Source: Gemmatimonadota bacterium (GTDB taxonomy: Bacteria > Orphanbacterota > Orphanbacteria > Orphanbacterales > Orphanbacteraceae). Taken from it: a stretch of 7,303 nucleotides of DNA. Below the pieces are notes generated by a model that saw nothing but the letters and a program-made list of their open reading frames with translations, had not been told where the DNA came from and did not search any database. How positions within the stretch are numbered: position 1 is the stretch's first letter; each line of letters starts with the position of its first letter. Shown here in pieces: positions 1 to 4,922 of this stretch. The stretch is taken from the NCBI GenBank assembly GCA_013002425.1, contig JABDJQ010000100.1, positions 1-7,303 of the forward strand, written 5' to 3'. The position numbers and the translations under genes were made by a program.

Positions 1-1
1 C

Positions 2-1036
2 AACTGCGACAACCCGAACACGCCCGTGAAGGGAACGGCCGGGCTGCGCGTCAAGGGACGCAACGTCACGATCGCCGGCACGGGCGCGCAGCCGGGCGAC
101 GTCGTGTTTCAGACGCGGTCCGGATACGGCATCCTCTTCGAGGATTGCACGGATTGCACTCTCGAAAATGTAACCGTAACGGGAGGGGCGCGTGACCGCG
201 ACGAAAACGCGACCAACGGCGCGGTAGTGGCGCGTGGCGGCAAGGTCACGATCGAGAACTGCTCGCTGACGGACAACATCGGCGACCCGGGCGCGGTCTC
301 GGCGACGATGGTGGGGATCTGCGGCATCGTCGGGCGCGAAGGGTCCGACCTCGTAATCCGCGGGAATCAGATCGTGCGCAATTCGTGGGACGGCATCGCG
401 CTCTATCGAGGCGCGCGGGCCGAGATCGAAGGGAACGTGATCGACGGCGTCGACATGGCCCGCGGACGCCAGGCCGGAGGGGGACGCGGCGTCGGAATCG
501 GCGTCACGTGGGACGCCGAGGCCACGATCGTCCGGAATCGCGTCACGCGCTACTGGAAGGGGATCGGCGTCTTCGTCGATGCTCAGGCATCCGTTCGCGA
601 GAACGTGGTCGAAGACATGCTGACCTGGGGGATCGCCTACTGGGATGGGGGGAAGGGGAACCCGGTAGTGGACATCCGCGACAACGTCGTCTACAACACG
701 GGCGCCTGCGGGATCACGCTCACGGCTGCCGAGATGCAGGCCGGTGTGCGCGCCGGAAGCTGCCGCGGCAATCTCGTCGTGAAAACGGGGCAGAATCCTG
801 ATTACGACGCCTCGGATTCCTACTGTTATCAGATGCCGATTGCGGTCGAATCGATTCCGAACGATTTCGATTTAGGTGGAAACTATTTCTATGACAACAG
901 ACGCCCGAAGCACACTCTCCTGAACGACGACTTCGATCTGATGCGGTTCAAGAACACCGCGAAGCCGCTGATGTCGACACTGTCGACCGTGCCGTCGCTG
1001 CGCGGTTCGGAGTTCCTCGCGACGATCGGACGCTAG
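2..1036 (+). CDS. Right-handed parallel beta-helix repeat protein, 3' part (5' end missing)
   Basis: The reading frame is open from the first complete codon of the window, so the GTG at 26 is probably internal and the gene starts off the left edge; 344 residues are visible. Between about nt 359 and 715 the protein is built of 20-27-residue rungs, each with an Asn-rich turn (GNQIV, GNVID, RNRVT, ENVVE, DNVVY) followed by a Gly-hydrophobic strand (DGIAL, VGIGV, KGIGV, WGIAY, CGITL). This is the pattern of the PbH1/NosD/pectate-lyase-like solenoids. Such proteins are usually exported and bind or cleave polysaccharides, but the fold also serves as a scaffold, so no substrate can be assigned. The signal peptide, if any, lies outside the window. 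After the helix comes a tail (nt ~780-1036) richer in Asp, Asn, Phe and Tyr with several Cys upstream, perhaps a capping region. The TAG stop at 1034-1036 overlaps the stop of the opposing hydrolase gene. The fold is fairly sure; the function is unknown. Confidence 0.85.
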   Translation, partial: NCDNPNTPVKGTAGLRVKGRNVTIAGTGAQPGDVVFQTRSGYGILFEDCTDCTLENVTVTGGARDRDENATNGAVVARGGKVTIENCSLTDNIGDPGAVSATMVGICGIVGREGSDLVIRGNQIVRNSWDGIALYRGARAEIEGNVIDGVDMARGRQAGGGRGVGIGVTWDAEATIVRNRVTRYWKGIGVFVDAQASVRENVVEDMLTWGIAYWDGGKGNPVVDIRDNVVYNTGACGITLTAAEMQAGVRAGSCRGNLVVKTGQNPDYDASDSYCYQMPIAVESIPNDFDLGGNYFYDNRRPKHTLLNDDFDLMRFKNTAKPLMSTLSTVPSLRGSEFLATIGR

Positions 1037-1839
1037 GCGCCGAACGCCCGCCCCGCGAAGTGGCGGGCATAACGCCAGGCGCCTTCGAAAAAGCCGTTCC
1101 GGGAACCGGCCGCAAAGGCGCGCCCCCGGGCGGCTTCTTCGCGTACGGCCGAGGGAGTGCAGGAAGCGACATCGAGCTCGGGAAAGCGCGTGGCGAAGCG
1201 GCCTCCCATGCGCTCGTCACCCCGGGCCGGGAGCGGATCGGTGCCGTAGAGAAACGGTGCGCCGCGTTTGCCGGCGCCGCGATGCACGCGTGTTGCGGGG
1301 GCGAAGGCCGGCCTGAGCGCGATCTCGCCGAGCAGGACTCCGCCCCGTTCCCGTTTCGCGAGAGCGTCGTTCACGATGCGTCCCCGCTTCCCGGTCCATC
1401 GTCCGGGCGACCACGGAACGACGGCGACGCATCCCGCGTCCTCGATCGACGCGAGGATGTGCGAGAGGGGGGCGGCGGCCGCCGGCGCCGGCATCTCGCC
1501 GAGGGCGATGACTTCAATCCGTTCCGTGCTCAGAAACTGCCGCCCCGGGAAGAGCGTCGCCGTAATCCCGTCGCGAGCGCAAGTGAGCATGCCGCGCGCG
1601 CTGTCGCTTTCGAGGGTGATGCCTTCCCGGTGCAGGGAATCGCGATTCTTCAGGAGCGCCGCGAGCGGGTCGGTCGCATCGATCGCGAGGAGAATGGCGG
1701 CGAGATCGTCTTCGGTATCGTTTTCGGTTCCCGGACCCGTTCGGCGAATCGTGTCGAGATTCGCGAGCAGACTTCTCACCGCCACGCCCGCACGATGAGA
1801 GGGATACAAATGATAGTGCGTGTCGATCAGGAGTCCCAT
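1033..1839 (-). CDS. PHP-like putative metal-dependent hydrolase
   Basis: A 268-residue protein starting at ATG (1837-1839). The N-terminus reads IDTHYHLYP, a D-x-H-x-H metal-binding signature (D6, H8, H10) right after a hydrophobic first strand, as in PHP-domain phosphoesterases and amidohydrolase-like TIM barrels. Later segments fit strand ends of such a barrel: VVPWSPGRW (about 140-148), LLGEIALRP (169-177) and YGTDPLP (198-204, with D201 as a possible metal or catalytic ligand). A helical C-terminus follows. No signal peptide or membrane segment is seen, so it is probably cytoplasmic. There is no clear Shine-Dalgarno before the ATG, but the D-x-H-x-H placement supports this start. The gene is convergent with the beta-helix gene (shared CTAG) and divergent from the methyltransferase. 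A long open frame exists on the opposite strand over almost the whole gene; the metal motif and ordinary GC-ending codons favour the minus strand. The substrate is unknown, and the family call rests mainly on the N-terminal motif. Confidence 0.7.
   Translation of the reverse strand: MGLLIDTHYHLYPSHRAGVAVRSLLANLDTIRRTGPGTENDTEDDLAAILLAIDATDPLAALLKNRDSLHREGITLESDSARGMLTCARDGITATLFPGRQFLSTERIEVIALGEMPAPAAAAPLSHILASIEDAGCVAVVPWSPGRWTGKRGRIVNDALAKRERGGVLLGEIALRPAFAPATRVHRGAGKRGAPFLYGTDPLPARGDERMGGRFATRFPELDVASCTPSAVREEAARGRAFAAGSRNGFFEGAWRYARHFAGRAFGA
1046..1068 (+). terminator. Possible GC-rich hairpin terminator after the beta-helix gene
   Basis: A perfect 7-bp all-GC stem (GCCCGCC at 1046-1052 with GGCGGGC at 1062-1068, 9-nt loop) begins 9 nt after the beta-helix stop codon. 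It lies inside the 3' coding end of the opposing gene and has no following T-run, so it is at best a weak or factor-assisted terminator. It could also be chance in GC-rich coding DNA. Confidence 0.3.
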
Positions 1840-1904
1840 GGCGGCAATGTAGCACGCCGTGCGCGGGCGATGTAGGATGATACGTCGCGAAGGAGGGTTC
1901 GTCG
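1840..1904. promoter_or_regulatory. Short divergent intergenic region between hydrolase and methyltransferase genes
   Basis: About 65 bp separate the two divergent genes, so promoters for both should lie here or inside the neighbouring 5' coding ends. A TAGGAT stretch (1873-1878) could serve as a -10 on the plus strand, but no convincing -35 is found at the right spacing. A small dyad, GCAC-gcc-GTGC, sits at 1852-1862. These are weak signals only. Confidence 0.3.
1890..1897 (+). promoter_or_regulatory. Strong Shine-Dalgarno of the methyltransferase gene
   Basis: AAGGAGGG is an excellent ribosome binding site. It lies 22 nt before the first canonical in-frame start (GTG 1920), too far for normal initiation, but 7-8 nt before an in-frame ATC at 1905. 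GTG 1910 and ATG 1915 are also downstream, but both are out of frame with the methyltransferase. The site therefore bears on which start is used. Confidence 0.6.
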
Positions 1905-1919
1905 ATCTCGTGGTATGAC

Positions 1920-2606
1920 GTGCATACGGCCTCGGATGCCTACGCCGGACGCTTCGCCGGCGATACGGGCGCGTGGATGCTGGACCGCCAGTTCGAGCTG
2001 GTGCACGCCGCGCTGCGCGAGACCGGCGCTTCGACCGTGCTGGATGTCGGCGGCGGCCACGCCCAGCTCGCCCCTCGGCTTGCGGCCGAAGGATTCCGTG
2101 TCACGGTCGCCGTGAGCGCGGAAGAGGCTCTCTCGCGCCTCCGGGGCGCCCCGGTCGAGACCGTCGTCGCGCCGCTCGACGATCTCCCGTTCGAGAGTGC
2201 GGCGTTCGATGCCGTCATCTGCGTGCGGCTGCTCTGTCACACGGAAGGGTGGCGTGGTCTTCTCGCGGAGCTGGCGCGGATCGCGCGGCGGGGGCTCGTC
2301 GTCGACTACCCCGTTCGGGACGGATGGCAGCGGGCGGGGCCTCTTCTCTTTTCATGGAAACGGCGCATCGAAAAGACCACGCACCCCTGGATTCAATTCA
2401 CGCACGTGGAGATCGAGGAAGCGCTCGCGCTTTCGGAGTATGTCGTGCAGAGCCGCGAGGGGCAGTTCGCGCTTCCGATGGTGCTGCATCGCATATTAAA
2501 GAACGCGGAAGTTTCGGTTCGGTGTGAGCGAGCGTGTCTGCGATGGGGCATGATGCGAAATCAGGCGGGGCCCGTAGTCGCTCTCGCTGTTCCGCGAAGT
2601 TCGTAG
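1920..2606 (+). CDS. Class I SAM-dependent methyltransferase
   Basis: From GTG 1920 the product has 228 residues. Motif I, which binds S-adenosylmethionine, is VLDVGGGHAQL (residues 40-50). An acidic DDLPF (87-91) and FDAVICVRLLCH (96-107) match the following Rossmann strands of Methyltransf_11/25-type enzymes, and ELARIARRGLVVDYP (117-131) is the usual strand after the cofactor site. The C-terminal third (THVEIEEAL, FALPMVLHR) resembles the substrate lid of small-molecule or sugar O-methyltransferases, but the substrate is not readable. No membrane segment is seen. The start is uncertain: the frame is open back to a TGA at 1878-1880 with no ATG, GTG or TTG before 1920, while the strong Shine-Dalgarno points to an ATC at 1905, which would add the five residues (M)SWYD. 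The gene stands alone, converging on the CYTH gene with 14 bp between stops. Confidence 0.88.
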   Translation: MHTASDAYAGRFAGDTGAWMLDRQFELVHAALRETGASTVLDVGGGHAQLAPRLAAEGFRVTVAVSAEEALSRLRGAPVETVVAPLDDLPFESAAFDAVICVRLLCHTEGWRGLLAELARIARRGLVVDYPVRDGWQRAGPLLFSWKRRIEKTTHPWIQFTHVEIEEALALSEYVVQSREGQFALPMVLHRILKNAEVSVRCERACLRWGMMRNQAGPVVALAVPRSS

Positions 2607-2620
2607 AGCGCGGCTCGCGG
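2592..2620. terminator. Possible bidirectional hairpin between methyltransferase and CYTH genes
   Basis: CCGCGA (2592-2597) pairs with TCGCGG (2615-2620) around the methyltransferase stop, filling the 14-bp gap between the two convergent stops. The stem is six base pairs with a 17-nt loop and no T-run on either side. Its position is right for a shared terminator, but the structure is weak. Confidence 0.25.
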
Positions 2621-3136
2621 TCAGCCGACCCGGGCCGCCAGCAGTTCGAGATACGACGCGCTTTCGATCGAGCCCGGTTCGATCTGGAAGAGGTCGGTCA
2701 GCCAGTGAATCTTGCCTGTCGCGTCTTCTTCAGCGTTGTTTTCGTTCACCAGCGCTTCGAATTCGAGAAACGTGCCGATCCCGTCGACTTCGTCCATGTG
2801 AATGCGGACGTCCCGCCAGAGGAACAGCTCGCGTGTCTTGCGCACTTCACCTTCGATCCCGAGCGTGGAGGAGAGGAGAGATCGCAGGATCTCCCCTTCC
2901 TCCAGCCGCAGAATCTCGTAGTCGCTCGGCCGGGCCGAAGCTTCGTTCGATCGATGGTACGCGATGAGTTCCCAGGCGTCGGGAAGCTTGCGCAGTTTGA
3001 GGCGCCCTTCGGGCGTCGGAAAGAACGTGTCCCACTGGTCGAAGCGGGAGATGCGTTCGGCCCCCAGCCTGTGCGCGATTTCGCGCGCGGCGTCGAGATT
3101 CTCGACGCGGGCTTTGAGCTCGATGTTCCGACTCAC
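2621..3136 (-). CDS. CYTH-domain (class IV adenylate cyclase / thiamine triphosphatase-like) protein
   Basis: A 171-residue protein beginning with GTG at 3134-3136. It opens SRNIELKARV, the N-terminal beta-strand signature of the CYTH/triphosphate tunnel metalloenzyme superfamily (usually E-x-E-x-K). E6 and K8 are kept, while the first Glu is Asn (N4). Alternating charged strands follow as expected for the eight-stranded tunnel: GRLKLRK (44-50), WELIAYHR (55-62), EVRKTRELFLW and VRIHMDEVDGIG, then FLEFEA with acidic metal-binding side chains. Members hydrolyse or cyclise triphosphates (ATP to cAMP, thiamine triphosphate, inorganic tripolyphosphate); sequence alone does not say which. Its start overlaps the OmpA-protein stop as GTGA (3133-3136) and has no strong ribosome binding site of its own, so it is probably translated by coupling. 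Length is typical for a stand-alone CYTH domain. Confidence 0.85.
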   Translation of the reverse strand: MSRNIELKARVENLDAAREIAHRLGAERISRFDQWDTFFPTPEGRLKLRKLPDAWELIAYHRSNEASARPSDYEILRLEEGEILRSLLSSTLGIEGEVRKTRELFLWRDVRIHMDEVDGIGTFLEFEALVNENNAEEDATGKIHWLTDLFQIEPGSIESASYLELLAARVG

Positions 3137-3807
3137 GAAAGCGGCTTCTGCATGTCCGACTGCGGCGCCTGATCCGGTGCCGGCGTGCTGTTCATGCTCG
3201 GGCCGATGACGATGACCACGCGGCGGTTCGCGGCGCGCCCTTCGTTCGTTTCGTTCGCGGCCACCGGACGATGCTCTCCGTAGCCCACGGCGGCCATGCG
3301 GCTCGGCGGCACTGCCATCTTGTCCTTCAGATAGTGCAGCGCCGAATGAGCCCGCGCACTGCTGAGCTCCCAGTTGGAGCTGTATTTCGTGCGGAACCGC
3401 GGCGCGATCTTGACGTCGTCGGTGTGGCCTTCGACCAGCACTTCCCGGTCGGGATAGAGATCGATGACTTCGCCGATCCGGGTCAGGATGTCGCGCCCCG
3501 CATCCGTGAGATTCGTGCTCCCGGAGCGGAAGAGGGCGGCGTCCGATACCGTCACGATCGATTTCTCGGCGATCCTGTCGAGCAGAACCTGCTCTTTGCC
3601 CGCATAATCGGCCAGGGCCGTTTCGAGCTGGTTGTTGAGCCGCTCGGCGCGGACGCGTTCCTGCTCCAGTTTGCCCTCGAGATCGCTGAGCTGCGTCTGC
3701 AGCGCCGTGATCTCCATCTGCTGATGCGCGATCAGTTCCTTGTTATTGGAGCAGCCGAATGCTCCGATAATCAGGACCCCGATCAGCGCCAACTTCACGT
3801 AATTCAT
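3133..3807 (-). CDS. OmpA/MotB C-terminal domain lipoprotein with coiled coil
   Basis: A 224-residue envelope protein. A Lys-containing N-terminus and hydrophobic stretch (residues 5-17) end in AFGC, so Cys19 is the probable lipidation site; Ala rather than Leu at -3 makes the lipobox atypical. Residues ~24-68 are a heptad-rich coiled coil (LQTQLSDLEGKLEQE and on). Residues ~83-202 are an OmpA-like peptidoglycan-binding domain: VEGHTDD (125-131), NWELSSARA (145-153, with Arg152 the expected diaminopimelate contact), GYGEHRPVA (175-183), and an NRR near 194-196. A Pro/Gln-rich tail follows. The domain resembles MotB-type members, but there is no MotB-like membrane anchor or MotA partner. Its role is probably tethering outer membrane to cell wall. 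The ATG at 3807 is chosen because GGAGGTGA sits 8 nt upstream; a GTG at 3816 lies inside that ribosome binding site. It is first in an operon with the CYTH gene. Confidence 0.9.
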   Translation of the reverse strand: MNYVKLALIGVLIIGAFGCSNNKELIAHQQMEITALQTQLSDLEGKLEQERVRAERLNNQLETALADYAGKEQVLLDRIAEKSIVTVSDAALFRSGSTNLTDAGRDILTRIGEVIDLYPDREVLVEGHTDDVKIAPRFRTKYSSNWELSSARAHSALHYLKDKMAVPPSRMAAVGYGEHRPVAANETNEGRAANRRVVIVIGPSMNSTPAPDQAPQSDMQKPLS

Positions 3808-3812
3808 TACTT

Positions 3813-3820
3813 TCACCTCC
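3813..3820 (-). promoter_or_regulatory. Full-length Shine-Dalgarno of the OmpA-family gene
   Basis: Read on the minus strand this is GGAGGTGA, fully complementary to the usual 3' end of 16S rRNA and 8 nt from the ATG at 3807 counted from GGAGG. It settles the start in favour of 3807 over the GTG at 3816. It also overlaps one arm of a palindrome. Confidence 0.75.
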
Positions 3821-3826
3821 GGAGGT
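3815..3826. repeat. Perfect 12-bp palindrome over the OmpA-gene ribosome binding site
   Basis: ACCTCCGGAGGT is a perfect inverted repeat. In the mRNA of the OmpA-family gene the second half is the Shine-Dalgarno and the first half its exact complement, so a short ACCU/AGGU stem with a CCGG loop could partly hide the site; in DNA it could be a small operator. Confidence 0.5.
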
Positions 3827-3882
3827 AGATCCCTCGTCGTCCTCGCACAGCCTTCGAATATTCAGAATGACGAGAAGAGCGG

Positions 3883-3911
3883 TGGTCAGTCAAGGTCATT
3901 CTCCTTATACT
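3883..3911 (+). promoter_or_regulatory. Likely sigma-70-type promoter of the DUF2203 gene
   Basis: TGGTCA (3883-3888, four of six matches to TTGACA) is followed after exactly 17 bp by TATACT (3906-3911, five of six matches to TATAAT). Transcription would begin around 3918, giving a very short leader that just includes the ribosome binding site at 3921-3925. A direct repeat, GGTCAGTC (3884-3891) and GGTCATTC (3894-3901), spaced 10 bp, overlaps the -35 and the spacer. Confidence 0.5.
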
Positions 3912-3932
3912 CTCTCAAAAGGAGGGGTCCCC

Positions 3933-4328
3933 ATGCCGATCCAGTTCACGCCATTCGATGCCAATCAGACGCTCCCCCTCGTCGAACGAATCGTTGCGGA
4001 TATTCTCGAAACGGGCCGTATCTATGCGGATCGATTCGGAAAGGTCCTCGAGGAGGACGACTATCCCGCGCTTTTCGAGTCGAAAAGAACACTTAATGTT
4101 TTGATGGAAGAACTCGACCTAATCGGTTGTGAATACGGCGATTGGAGTTTCGAGAAGGGGTGGGTCGAATTTCCGGCCGTAATGGACGGAAACCGGATCC
4201 TCCTCTGCTGGGAGCCGGCCGACGACATGGTTCGCTGGTTCCGCTTCTATGAAGACGGCGGCCGCGTCAGGCGCCCGCTTCCGCGCGAGTATCGGGAGAG
4301 CCGCGAGGAGAGTCCGGCCGCGGGCTAG
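3933..4328 (+). CDS. DUF2203 family protein
   Basis: A 131-residue, acidic, soluble protein. It begins with a short strand and FDANQTLPLVERIV, the 'E/D-A-N-x-x-L-P' start typical of DUF2203, then a helix-loop-helix (ILETGRIYADRF, LNVLMEELDLIGCEY). The C-terminal part holds the family's hallmark: a G-W-V-E-F-P segment (about residues 72-77), a conserved D-G, then LLCWEP, a short gap with an aromatic strand (MVRWFRFYEDGG), and a final R-R-P-L. The family's biochemical function is not known. ATG 3933 is chosen because GGAGG (3921-3925) lies 7 nt upstream; an in-frame ATG at 3867 would lie within the promoter region and has no ribosome binding site. Codons here are somewhat less GC-biased than in the neighbours (for example around 4090-4140). 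The TAG stop overlaps the tag stop on the other strand. Confidence 0.8.
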   Translation: MPIQFTPFDANQTLPLVERIVADILETGRIYADRFGKVLEEDDYPALFESKRTLNVLMEELDLIGCEYGDWSFEKGWVEFPAVMDGNRILLCWEPADDMVRWFRFYEDGGRVRRPLPREYRESREESPAAG

Positions 4329-4921
4329 CCCCGTTTCGCCCTTCTCGCTCTCGCGACCCGGGCGTGCCGGAAGCACGATACCGTGTGGTCGTTGACCATC
4401 CCGGCCGCCTGCATGTACGCGTAGCAGATCGTGCTGCCCACGAACGAGAACCCCCGCTTTTTGAGGTCCCGGCTCATCGCGTCCGACTCCGGCGTCTTCG
4501 CGGGAACGTGCGCCATCGTCTCCGGGCGGTTCACGACGGGTTTTCCTCCGACGAACCGCCAGATGTACTCGTCGAACGAGCCGAACTCCTTCTGAACGGC
4601 GAGAAACGCCCGCGCGTTCTTGACGGTCGATTCCACCTTGAGCCGGTTGCGCACGATCGCAGGATCGAGCAGCAGTTTCTCGAGGCGCGCCGGCGTGAAG
4701 CGGGCCACCTTCACCGGGTCGAAGTCCGCGAACGCCTTGCGATACCCTTCCCGCTTCTTCAGGATCGTGACCCAGCTGAGTCCGGCCTGCGCTCCGTCGA
4801 GAATGATGTACTCGAAGTGCGTGCGGTCGTCGTGGAGCGGCACGCCCCATTCGCGGTCGTGGTACTCGCGCTCGATCGCGCTCCCGAGGCACCATTCGCA
4901 GCGCACCCTCTCCCGCGCCAT
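4325..4921 (-). CDS. tag: DNA-3-methyladenine glycosylase I
   Basis: A 198-residue base-excision repair enzyme that removes 3-methyladenine from alkylated DNA. It matches E. coli Tag nearly end to end with a constant early offset of four residues. The zinc site is complete: Cys8, His21, His179 and Cys183 (NDHTVSC), equivalent to Cys4, His17, His175 and Cys179. REYHDREWGVP (18-28), QAGLSW (45-50) and KKRGFSFVGSTICYAYMQA near the C-terminus are family signatures. Base-pocket residues Tyr20 and Trp50 (Tyr16 and Trp46 in E. coli) are kept, but Asp42 replaces Glu38. A basic tail of about 15 residues ends the protein. ATG 4921 is chosen because it starts just before the zinc cysteine, follows the DinB-like gene's TGA by one base, and has AGGG 8 nt upstream; an upstream in-frame ATG (5062) would only add sequence overlapping that gene. 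It is the last gene of the flippase-lspA-dinB-tag operon. Confidence 0.95.
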   Translation of the reverse strand: MARERVRCEWCLGSAIEREYHDREWGVPLHDDRTHFEYIILDGAQAGLSWVTILKKREGYRKAFADFDPVKVARFTPARLEKLLLDPAIVRNRLKVESTVKNARAFLAVQKEFGSFDEYIWRFVGGKPVVNRPETMAHVPAKTPESDAMSRDLKKRGFSFVGSTICYAYMQAAGMVNDHTVSCFRHARVARARRAKRG

Positions 4922-4922
4922 C

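Larger units (their letters stand above)
3808..3932. promoter_or_regulatory. Divergent intergenic control region, OmpA-lipoprotein / DUF2203
   Basis: The longest non-coding stretch in the window (125 bp), and clearly more AT-rich than its surroundings in the middle. An AT-rich near-palindrome around GAATATTC (3856-3863) is the best place for the minus-strand -10 region, although no good -35 can be matched. The plus-strand promoter is listed separately. No riboswitch-like or RNA-gene fold was recognised. Confidence 0.55.

Noticed and set aside
385..801. Arg-rich frame inside the beta-helix gene
   Set aside because: Frame-shifted reading of GC-rich coding DNA with repeated RR/RG runs and no independent start signal; the overlapping frame shows clear solenoid rungs.
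1060..1875. Long plus-strand open frame (271 codons) opposite the hydrolase gene
   Set aside because: Its translation is low-complexity Arg/Glu/Gly-rich with no family motif. It mirrors the coding strand as expected in GC-rich DNA, while the minus strand carries the D-x-H-x-H motif.
2534..3172. Plus-strand open frame (212 codons) opposite the CYTH gene
   Set aside because: It overlaps the methyltransferase 3' end and runs antisense to a recognisable CYTH domain; there is no motif and no ribosome binding site.
3271..3828. Plus-strand open frame (185 codons) opposite the OmpA-family gene
   Set aside because: Antisense shadow; the minus strand has an unmistakable OmpA domain and a perfect Shine-Dalgarno.
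3867..3932. Longer DUF2203 start at ATG 3867
   Set aside because: No ribosome binding site, it falls in the predicted promoter, and the extra residues do not resemble the family; ATG 3933 has an ideal GGAGG.
3808..3932. Possible riboswitch or small RNA in the divergent gap
   Set aside because: Only a 12-bp palindrome and promoter-like elements are visible; there is no multi-stem fold or intrinsic terminator.
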